From Saxidomus purpurata (taxonomy: Eukaryota; Mollusca; Bivalvia; Venerida; Veneridae), in the NCBI GenBank assembly GCA_022818135.1, contig JAFMSR010000005.1, forward strand, positions 28,583,865 to 28,647,864: a stretch of DNA of 64,000 nt, read 5' to 3'. Of this stretch, positions 54,509 to 64,000 are shown in pieces. The translations under genes were made by a program, and so were the position numbers. How positions within the stretch are numbered: position 1 is the first letter of the stretch; every line of letters starts with the position of its first letter. The notes under the pieces are model-generated. The model was not told the DNA's origin and did no database searches. It worked only from the letters and a program-made list of their open reading frames with translations.

Positions 54509-57500
54509 TATGCCAAAATAAAATAAAAAAAAGTAATTTGTATAGAAATATTTTTCTGATTTTCCAAGTTGTGTCAAAGTACAGAGTCTCCCTACGCAAA
54601 GGACTTATCTGTGTTAGTTTCATTGCAGCAGATGTTTATTGTAAATTCTTTCTCGTTTTTTCAAGGAAGAATTATTAAGAAATGGTGTTCAGAGGGAATA
54701 GAATGTGTTTTCTGGTTATTATAAATTACTCATGGGTTGCTATTTAAACGGTATTCAAAATCGGTATTGACATAGTGACTTTACGGCAATGTTTTCTGAC
54801 TGTAAGAACTTGTTGTTTTAGCTGAATCTCAGTTAAAGCTTAAGACATAGATTATGTAGAGATTTAGAACGAGATTATTGCTGCATGATCGTACTTATTG
54901 GTAATAATTGCAGTTTTCAGTGATACTCTAGGCCTGGTTAAATTTGTAGAAAGGTTGAATCTTGGATACGGGATCTCATTTTAGAGAATATTTGAGATGG
55001 GATCTCACAGCTTTTACAACTGTTACAGTGGATTGGGACTTTCTGTTATAGCTCGTTGCTAGACTGTTTGCACTTTATGGCTATTAATCAATGGATCATT
55101 GCATCAAGTACATGAAAAACTCAAGATAATCAAATTCAGGCCTAATTGAAATACATTAATCATTTAGTAATACCTTAAAGGTTCCATTTTATAAAACTTA
55201 AGAATGGTTCTTTTTACACGAGTCTTGCTGAACAAATTTGGTTGCCATATTGGCGGGAAAACACATAAAGTCATAGCATGGTGTCAGAAGAAGTAAACTC
55301 GTAACTTGACCCATCAGTAAGGTAAATTATTTATCTTTTAGAACAAAATAAACAGAGTGCTTGTCATGCTTGTTACATGTCCGTTTCATAGATACAGTAG
55401 AAATTGAAGAGAAAAATATACTCAAGATTTATTATAGAGAAAAAAATCCTATCGGTTACCATCTTGATATTTAATCAGTTACCAGTTTGCCATTATTCTT
55501 TCTGTTTATGCTGTATACTATAATGTGACATGCAAGTTTGAGATTTTTCTGGAAAAAATTGTGTCCCAGATTCGACTGATAATTCACTTACGCATGTCAC
55601 ATTTAACTTTGCAAACAGATATTTTCTGTGTGCATTTTCAACCTCTCGGATGATAAGATTTAAGGTTTATATATACGATTGTTGAGAAGGCCCGAGGTCT
55701 ACAGAATGTTTGCCACTCCTATTTTACAGTGTTGTTGTATGTCAATTTCTTATGTAACCTTAAAATGTTTTTCATAAATAATGTTCCCTTAAATACTACA
55801 CTTTTGACAGTTGATTGTATGCAAGTGCATTGATTCCTTGAGGCCTAAACTAACAATTAAAAATATCACCTTTAAAAGTTTTGCAGCACCTTTTTCTGTT
55901 AGATACATGTATTTAAACTAGTTATATTTGTAGTAAGATTTTTGTATAAAACTGTATTATCTTTTACAAAATTGTTAGTCCATGTCTGAAAGATTGCTCT
56001 TGTAATCTAAATTGTGTTGAAATAGAGACATTTTAGCTCTGTAAAAAGAATTATTTTGTATGTAAATATTACACCTTGATAAAACTTTTGAACAGTTCAA
56101 AATGGCTGACACATACTCACATGGGTGCGTATTGTAATTTGTTTTATAAATATTGAAATGATGAACAAATTCATCATTCCAGCTTTTTACTATGGCCTAA
56201 CCTTAACATGAATTTGATTAACATTTTCACACAACCAAAGGTAAGATACTGGTTAGAAAACATTTTTAAGGGTATGGGAAAGGGGGGGGGGGGTGTTACA
56301 TGAGAGAGAAAAATACATTGAAACAAGTCCGAAGAATTCTAAATAAACTCTGTAGTTTATTTTGGTGGAATTACAGATAATTGTATATTGTACTTTGTTA
56401 TATTAATAGATTATTTTTAATCCTGCCTAATTTACATATTGTTGTATCCATATCATTAGGTTATAAACAAGAGAAGTTTTTTCCCCATTCCATTGTGTGA
56501 CATAGTTCTGTATGTTAAGAGCTTTTGTTATTCGGTGTCATCTAGTCACAAGTGTGTATTAAGTACACATGTACTCGTTTCATAATCAAAATCCGCTGAT
56601 GCATTTATAACCTGTAATTGTGTAAAAGTTTTATTATGACTTTAAGTTTCTTCGTTTTGCTGTTCTGTTTTGTGTTTTGTATATGAATATAAACAGGGGA
56701 GAGGCAGATATTAGAGATAACAGGGTTTCATCTCTCGTTTACCAGTATCATCAACTTTGATAGACTTATGAAAAAGTCAATATTGACATTATATACATGT
56801 AGTTTAACTTTTACCATGCTCGAAGTAAATGGATGTGCCTTTGTGACGAGGGCAGATAATGATTAGTCGGAATATTCTTGTAAACACGCCATGATCTGAA
56901 CTGTTTGCTGTTCACTTAGTAAATTTTCAGTGAGCACCCCTTTGAGCAATTAATGGTACAGTCCAAAATGAAAGTTGGACTAGTCCATTTATAGCAGGGT
57001 AAAGTTTAAACATATGATCTAATGAAGAATTTAGGATACTGAGGCTCTTCGAAGGGATTTTTTGTTTACCATATTTCTATTATTTCATTGTTTCAGTATT
57101 AATATGCCCATTAATTTTTATGTTGCAAGATTGAGAAAGATGATAGCTGGAATAAATAGTAGATTGATTGGATTCTGAAGAATCTCACACTTTCATATCA
57201 ATAGCAACCCATGAATTTTTTTATGTACTGTAATTATTTTGTCTACGTACATTTTTTAATTCTTACATATCTTCCATGCAAGTTTTCTTACATATTGGCC
57301 ATACAAGTTTTATATGTTTTATCACTGTAATCCTCTAAAATCTGTAAGGAAACAAGACAGATCTTGTATAATACTGTTGTCAAAGCAAACTTTAGTTATA
57401 CACATGTATTTAAGCCTGGCTGTAGAACGAATGCTAACGGTTGGTTATTAAAATGATTCAAGATATACCTGTCATCTGCTTGGGTTATTCAGGCAAGACT

Positions 57501-59837
57501 GGCTGTGACAAAAATCCTGAATCACATAGCTGTGATCTGTAGTTACAATTACTTGATCAGTACATGAATTTACAAGGAGTGTTATGTTTTGACTTAACCA
57601 TGCTAAATACTGTAAATCACTTTGAATTTGCAAGACGAAAAATGAGCTTTTTATACCCCCAGCAGGTAAATTCAGGAGACCATGAATTCGCAAACAAGCC
57701 ATCCTGTGTGTTCATACAATATCAATCATTTTCTTAGAACTTTGAAGTAGTGAAATGAAGAATTAGTGAAGAACACTTCATGATTAGCAGTATCTATAAT
57801 GGATTGTCCATTTTTCAATTTGGGTAGTACCATGTGTTGTTGGGAGTTGAGGCTGATCATGATTTTGCAGTAGTCTGTAGAGCAGAATCATTTGTTGCTA
57901 GCTCGGTAATGGTTAATTCTGCACATGAAATATATGCAAGAAGGTATTCAGACATGGCAGTAAAAACCAAAATGATAACTTTTTTCTCAAAGTTTTAAAT
58001 TTTGCTTTTGAAAACTTGCTTAAAGTTTTATTGCAGTAATTTTTGTAGAGAAAGAGATCCAACACATGCAGCAGGTTTCATTTCTTCCTTTCCTGTTATT
58101 TTTACAGGTTGTACTTTGATGTGAATTTTTTCATCAGTATTATTTTTGCCAACTTAGATTGCTTGCATTTGAAAAATATAACTTTAATATAATGCAGTTG
58201 TTCAGATTTTTGAATGCAACGATTTTGAACTTTGGAATTCAGTTTGGTGTGCAAATGAGGGGACATCTGAATCAAACTTTTTTTACCATTCTAAGGATCA
58301 GTAACCATAAATCCACATGCCAGTATTATAAGAAGGTTTGAAAATATACAGGGGTAATCAACTATGTAAAGGCTTTTACTGACAAATGTGGTCTTACTTG
58401 CTGTAACAACATATCCTGAAAAGGTTCTAATACTTTTTACACACCTTCATATAGAGGCTATGGTATATTCAATGGTACAAGGGAGTGTAAAGAACACCTT
58501 CACTCGCATATTCTAGTACATAGGTATTTTTGCCTTGTACGTTTTGATACTTCACCTTGATTTTATATGTTACATTTAATTGCTTGTTACCTAGTTTCCA
58601 GTTTGGATACATGATGCACAATTTATTGCACTTTTAGCTTTTTACAAGCCAAACACTGGTGTTATATCTGTCTGCTTAGAAATAAGTTGATTTATCTCTG
58701 TTGTTGTGATTCATTGTGGTGTGTAAAGAGAACTTGCTGTTAAAATTGGGGAAAATGGAAAAGCTGGACCTTCAGAAAATGTTTTGTCTATGTTATGTTG
58801 TTTCTAAATGCATACAGGTTGATAATTTTACATATTTTTGACTTAATTTATGTTCCTAAGTATTTACATGTTAACCTGTTATATACTGCAGAATTAATAA
58901 ATAATGTGGCAATGTATTTTATGGTGAAAGAAAATACTGCCTGGAGTTAAAGATGCATAGTGAGTAAATCACAAGTGTGTAGCACGAGAGATAGGTCACC
59001 GTTGCTTACATATGTCATGTTACCACACATGTAAAGTAGATCATGTTAGAATATGGTTTACTTTCTTGATAGATACTAATTATTTTTTCTTCAAAAACAG
59101 GCATTTTTATCCCAGAAGTAGTTTGAATGTTAATCTGGATGTAGATTGTGTCATGTCACAGAAAAATAAAAGAGCACAGGAACCTACTGGTGGTGGGCGA
59201 CTAAATTGTTTTCATTAAATATGTCACAAATCAAGTTTTATGTCAGATTGTGCAAAAACAGATTTGACTATTGTCTGTCTTCAGTTATTACAGATTTTTA
59301 CATAGTTTCAAAAATATGTGCAATAGCATTGTATAGGAGCATTATGGATAGAGTAAGGGAATTTATGATCACCTTAGCTGTTACTGGAATTAATGTTGGT
59401 TAGGTTCTAGTTCATTTTGTATATACTTTAAAAACCTGCATTTCATGTCTCTTTCAACAAGCTCAAAGTGAAAGATTTTGACTGCTGTATCCCACATGTA
59501 ACTAGTAGTGTATTTACTTTAGTATGAATTGTACCAAATTCCTCCGAAATAGTAGAATAAATGGTGGAAGAATGAGATAGAGAGAAAGAAGCACAAATTG
59601 TATATACATCATCAACTATTTATTTAGGAAAGTTACAGCATTGTTTTTTTACCTGTTTTATGACAACTGACTCCTGCCTTCCACTGGAAGAAAAAATAAA
59701 TAAAAAATTTCCCTGTGTTCCAAAAAGAATATTTTGTTATATTTTTCGTTCCTGCTTAGAGCTAGAGACAGAAAATACAGTCTGACATGGATTGAATAAA
59801 TTGAATATCCCTTTGGTACCCCAATAAACACTAGTTT
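54509..59837. other. TMEM38 3' flank, no further gene seen
   Basis: This AT-rich DNA has many short chance frames and several AATAAA hexamers (for example near 55346, 56342 and 59167). It could contain a long 3' UTR, which cannot be decided from sequence. There is a short poly-G run at about 56282-56293. No coding exon or clear mobile element was recognised. Confidence 0.55.
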
Positions 59838-60553
59838 TTAGCTCAATGTGAGCTATTTTGCTCATGCTGCACATCGTGTGTCATCAACAATTAGCTTGTG
59901 CAAGCAATAGAGGCTGCAGTTTTCATGGAACCATCATGGAATTTAGTCAGAATGAATATCTAGATAAAATCTGGGATGAGGATAGACGTTATATGAGCTC
60001 AAAATCTAGTCTGTTCGTTAAAAAACCTTGTGCTATTACTCCTATACCACTTTTCGCATTTCAACCAAACTAACCGGAATGATTAGTACAATGTCTACAT
60101 TTGCATATTATCAGCATGATCTGATTCAATGACTACTATGAGTTATGGCCCTTATGGCCCAAATTTTATGATGTCTGTGCTATTTCTCCTTTACTACTCC
60201 ATGGTCTTCAACCAAACTGCACATGAATGATCAGTATATATTCACCAGGACTGTCGTCAGCATGATCAGATTCAGTTATTTTAGTCAAAATTCTTGCCCA
60301 TAATTTGTCTTGTTTTACAATGTCAGTGCTATTATTCTTATACCACTCTGCATTCAAGCAAACCTCATGTGAGTAATCAGTACAAATTTACATTTGCACA
60401 TCATCAGCATGTTCAGGTTCCGTGACGTGACTTGACTTGAGTTTTTGCCCTTGGTTTATATATCTGGGCTACTTGAACTATACGACTGGAGGCATTTCAG
60501 TCAATCTACACATGAGTGATGAGTACCATGTCTACCTTTGTATATCATCAATC
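59838..60553 (+). repeat. Dispersed mollusc-type repeat, running into the gap
   Basis: It starts TTTTTAGCTCAATGTGAGCT, then CATCAACAATTAGCTTGTGC, and continues as diverged tandem blocks carrying CAACCAAAC, GAATGATCAGTA and CATCAGCATGATC. The end is hidden by the N gap. The opening resembles the start of the composite element at 37697. Confidence 0.55.
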
Positions 60554-61053
60554 NNNNNNNNNNNNNNNNNNNNNNNNNNNNNNNNNNNNNNNNNNNNNNN
60601 NNNNNNNNNNNNNNNNNNNNNNNNNNNNNNNNNNNNNNNNNNNNNNNNNNNNNNNNNNNNNNNNNNNNNNNNNNNNNNNNNNNNNNNNNNNNNNNNNNNN
60701 NNNNNNNNNNNNNNNNNNNNNNNNNNNNNNNNNNNNNNNNNNNNNNNNNNNNNNNNNNNNNNNNNNNNNNNNNNNNNNNNNNNNNNNNNNNNNNNNNNNN
60801 NNNNNNNNNNNNNNNNNNNNNNNNNNNNNNNNNNNNNNNNNNNNNNNNNNNNNNNNNNNNNNNNNNNNNNNNNNNNNNNNNNNNNNNNNNNNNNNNNNNN
60901 NNNNNNNNNNNNNNNNNNNNNNNNNNNNNNNNNNNNNNNNNNNNNNNNNNNNNNNNNNNNNNNNNNNNNNNNNNNNNNNNNNNNNNNNNNNNNNNNNNNN
61001 NNNNNNNNNNNNNNNNNNNNNNNNNNNNNNNNNNNNNNNNNNNNNNNNNNNNN
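60554..61053. other. Scaffold gap (500 N)
   Basis: Exactly 500 N, a conventional placeholder for unknown distance. Frames that cross it are artefacts. Confidence 1.
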
Positions 61054-61640
61054 AGAGGATTCAACGGTAAAAGTGCAAAACAGACCCAAAATGCATGGAT
61101 TTTGCCCAAAATTATCGAAATTAAGGGGTTTAAGCATTAGAGATATGCATTGGCATGATGATACTTTGGGTCAAATGTCGTAAGCATATACTAAAAATGT
61201 ACTAATTTTGTATTTATATAGGCAAAACTTACCCATTCAAAAATGCAACGATTCAGGTTCCAATTTACGATACAACGAAAATGCTCCAATTTATACTTCA
61301 TGTATCATTTACAGAGACGTTTTGGACGTTCTTCCAAATGTAAGAGAATCTCTTATCGGACAAACTTTTGAGCTTTATGTCACCTTGTACCCACTCTCTT
61401 TAAAAATGAAATTGAAACGCAGAACATCGCTCGTCCCTGAGGTTGCGGGTTCGAGTCCCACTGGGATCACGACCGTATCTCCTCATATGATACCAGTACT
61501 TTTTCCAGGAAGCAGACTCGAGTGTGACTCGATAAACTACAAGCTTTCTTCACAATCGAGCCAAAATAAATAAGTATTAACTTGCATTCAAATATTCAAA
61601 ATACTTCCTTAAATGACAGAATTTATGGATACCGTGTGCT
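61054..61640 (+). repeat. Inverted duplication, left arm (interrupted by a SINE)
   Basis: From the gap edge, the sequence from GGATTCAACGGTAAAAG to AAATATTCAAAATACTTCC matches the reverse complement of about 62000-62390 with scattered differences. The SINE at 61410-61580 is absent from the other arm. The frame GKTYPFKNATIQVPI is shared with the right arm (GKTYPFKNTTIQAPI), but here it soon meets a stop. Confidence 0.7.
61410..61580 (+). repeat. tRNA-derived SINE, type A, second copy
   Basis: The B box GGTTCGAGTCC lies at 61448-61458. It is followed by TTTTCCAGGAAGCAGACTCG and a tail AAAATAAATAAGTATTAA, matching the copy at 53366-53550. It was inserted into one arm of an inverted duplication after that duplication formed. 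Confidence 0.75.
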
Positions 61641-61999
61641 CGGTTTGTTAGTGATAAACTGGGGAAAAAAACATTTACGTATTGGTATATTGACAATTGT
61701 TAGTAGATCTATCTACCTAGACTTAATGTTGTCTGTAGAGCTACAGAAAACTAGGCATATAAATATATCACCGGCATTGAACATTTTCTTCTACGTCTAC
61801 CTCGACTAATTGGGCAAGACTCTACTTTTGAATTGTTTTATGCGTGTTTTAATAACGTCTTAAATAGCGAATGCAAAACAATATACATGTACATGTACTG
61901 CTTCAATTTATTATTAGATGAACATTTCTTATTTAGTCTAAGCTGCATATGAATATTATTTCCGTCAAAACGGTAAGTCAAATAAACAGTTAAGCACTG

Positions 62000-62390
62000 T
62001 GCCCATGAATCCTACCATTTTAGGAAGTATTTTGAATATTAGAAAGTTCTGGGTTGAATTTTAATTTTTCACTGAGAAAACATACATTTGTCCGATAAGA
62101 GATACTGTCATATTTGTAATTGTTCAAAAACGTAGGTGAAGATGATCCATGAAACACGAATTGGAGCATTTTCGTTGTATCGTCAATTGGAGCCTGAATC
62201 GTTGTATTTTTGAATGGGTAAGTTTTGCCTATAGAAATACAAAATTGGCAAATTGCTAGTATATGCTTACGACATTTGACCCAAAGTCTCATCTCAATGC
62301 ATATCTTATGTGCTAAACGCCTTAACTTCGATAACTTTGAGCAAAATCCATGCATTTTGAGTCCGTTTTGCACTTTTTACCGTTGAATCC
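62000..62390 (-). repeat. Inverted duplication, right arm, with a possible exon
   Basis: This is the minus-strand counterpart of 61054-61640 without the SINE. A frame of about 70 codons here (GKTYPFKNTTIQAPIDDTTKMLQ...) continues to 62020. A related segment with GKTHWLQF...DTTPIN lies at about 62535-62650 on the same strand. I do not recognise the protein; it may be a decayed repeat-encoded ORF. Confidence 0.5.
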
Positions 62391-63831
62391 TTTGCATTCA
62401 ACTTGCATTCCATTCACACGCACCGATGTCTTAAACAGCCGACTAGCTACGGTCATGCAGGACAGAAGTGAGCATTCCGTAAGAGTATTCGTGTCATGAG
62501 AAGTTGCGATTAACCATGCAAAATACAATGATCTGTTATACTGACCTGGGTTTTGTTTACAAAATCAGCCATTTTTCGTTGGAGCCTTGTCGTTACGTTA
62601 ATCGGAGTAGTATCGTTAAATTGGAGCCAGTGCGTTTTGCCGATACAGTGTGATGACTGGGAATGCATAGCTTTTATGTTTAGTTTTGATACTTCCAAAG
62701 ATTCTATTATTTATGTTTTTGGGGTTGTTTAGCTTGCCGTCAGTTATAGGGTGTGTTCCTTTAAACTAATGATAACATGATAATGCCGCATTAGTATTTG
62801 AAGTTGGTGCTTTAAAATTAAAAAAATGGACAAATAAAATAATAGTTCCTTTCTTCTCAGTGATCTCCCTTGTGTTACTATTGTTGCTAGTAGAGATTTC
62901 GGCAATGGAAGGGAAGCAACTTCTGCATGCAGTTGTTTTTTCTTTAAATTGACTCTCCCAGTCAAAATAGGAAAAGTCATATTTGGTAAGTTCACCTATT
63001 TCAGCTTGATGTTTTGGAAAAAAAGTGCACTTTAAAGAGGCACTCCCTACATTTAACTCCCTACATCTAACCGATTACATTCTAGAAACGTTTATTATGT
63101 GTTCAATGAACGTAAAATGATAAATAAATACGAATTCAAAGAAGAACTTATGGCCAAAAAAGCTTCATTTTTCCACAATTAACCAATGTACAGTCCTTTT
63201 GTAATAAATCTCATCCAACCAGTTATTGTATAACAACACCTCTACATAGATTATTGAATGTTTTACGGTACTGCAGCATATTTTAAACCGTTGATTTTAT
63301 CGATAATGACTGGAATGCATATTTGAAACTTTTAGGGTTATTTAGTCTGGTATTAGTTATAGGGTATGGCCATTTTACTGTTTGTAGTTCTGTATCTTTT
63401 ATTTCACAATTGTAATGCTGTTTGCATTCATTAATTATCAATAAATAGATAAATGAATAAACAAAAATATAATAAATCAATAAATTAAGTTAGGTAACCT
63501 TGTGATGCAGCTCAGTAATGTGATAAAAATAGGAAAACTAAGACTTAAAAAACAATTTGTATAAATCGATATTTATTCAATAGATTAACACTGATAACAT
63601 AATAAATACAAATAAAGTAAGAAAATTGTAACATTAAACTACAAGATAATTCAGATTTTAGATAATAGCATAAGAGTTTATGATGTAGGCTAAGCTTTCT
63701 GTTAAATGAGATTGTTCATCCTTAAGAATGTCCATTAATTGCATTCAGTTGCTACAGGTTAGCAGATTAATAGAAGCTGCCATGTTGAGAAGATATTATG
63801 TTTCTTCAAAATACTGGCAGGATTTAGATCT
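62391..63831. other. No convincing feature
   Basis: AT-rich DNA with only short chance frames, apart from the related GKTH segment at 62535-62650 noted under the inverted duplication. The pieces GTTATAGGGTRTG at about 62744 and 63356 form a weak direct repeat. Confidence 0.4.
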
Positions 63832-63981
63832 CTATCCGATTTCAAGGCCCATCAGTTGCCACAATCTGTTGATCAACGCTACAATCAACGCTATCGGGTA
63901 ATCAAGTGCCAGTATGTACGCAAGAGGTGTTGTGTTGGAATGGCATTTTGTTTGGATTCTCTTAGCTGATAGGTTGTTGAA
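63832..63981 (-). CDS. Possible terminal exon at the window edge, unknown product
   Basis: On the minus strand a frame of 49 codons follows ACAGTAG (a possible 3' splice site) and ends TAG at 63832. Its C-terminal half is hydrophobic and patterned (YILALDYPIALIVALI, then NRLWQLMGLEIG), unlike most chance frames nearby. I do not recognise the family. It may be the end of a gene or repeat ORF lying mainly beyond the window. Confidence 0.25.
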   Translation of the reverse strand, partial: FNNLSAKRIQTKCHSNTTPLAYILALDYPIALIVALINRLWQLMGLEIG

Positions 63982-64000
63982 CTACTGTTTCGGATGGGGT

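Noticed and set aside
60437..61183. Long frames of unknown residues
   Set aside because: They only exist because the N gap has no stop codons.

Overview
The window looks like AT-rich nuclear DNA from a mollusc, most likely a bivalve. This rests on three things: split genes with orthologues across animals (PIF1, TTC33, TMEM38/TRIC), a very high density of short non-autonomous transposons, and dispersed repeats built around TGACCTTGACCTTTGACCT-type motifs that I associate with bivalve genomes. The species assignment is an inference. There is no operon-like or prokaryotic organisation, and no CRISPR array or rRNA. A 500-N scaffold gap lies at 60554-61053.

Layout. 1-11131: a complete, very young BEL/Pao LTR retrotransposon (minus strand, 1060-8512, 5-bp target duplication CTGAT, near-identical LTRs, one uninterrupted pol-type ORF) sits just upstream of a two-exon plus-strand gene (8555-11131). 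That gene encodes a DDE transposase-like protein with a C-terminal SWIM zinc finger. 11132-16626: gene-free spacer with a SINE and a foldback element. 16627-28012 (minus): the whole PIF1 DNA helicase gene, ten coding exons that I joined by hand into a 640-residue protein in continuous phase. Its introns hold pogo-like MITEs and a 146-bp tandem array. 28015-32391: PIF1 5' region and promoter, with three different 8-bp-TSD (hAT-type) MITEs within 1.7 kb and the 3' end of a LINE. 32419-35920 (plus): TTC33, four coding exons, 260 residues. 35921-42640: gene-free, rich in tandem and dispersed repeats. 42641-54508 (plus): TMEM38 (TRIC cation channel), five coding exons, 288 residues. Its 8.8-kb first intron carries minisatellites, a pogo-like MITE, a perfect palindrome and long poly-G tracts that look like assembly artefacts. 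54509-64000: TMEM38 3' flank, dispersed repeats, the gap, and an inverted duplication with a SINE in one arm.

The three host genes are functionally unrelated (genome maintenance, a small TPR protein, an ER/SR counter-ion channel). They share a setting in which mobile and tandem DNA has reshaped introns and promoters. The most striking cases are a perfect tandem triplication of the 3' splice site before TMEM38 coding exon 3, where only the last copy keeps the reading frame open, and a separate 59-bp duplication of a 3' splice site in TTC33. All exon boundaries were read by eye from splice consensus, phase and remembered homologous proteins. No alignment or transcript data were available.
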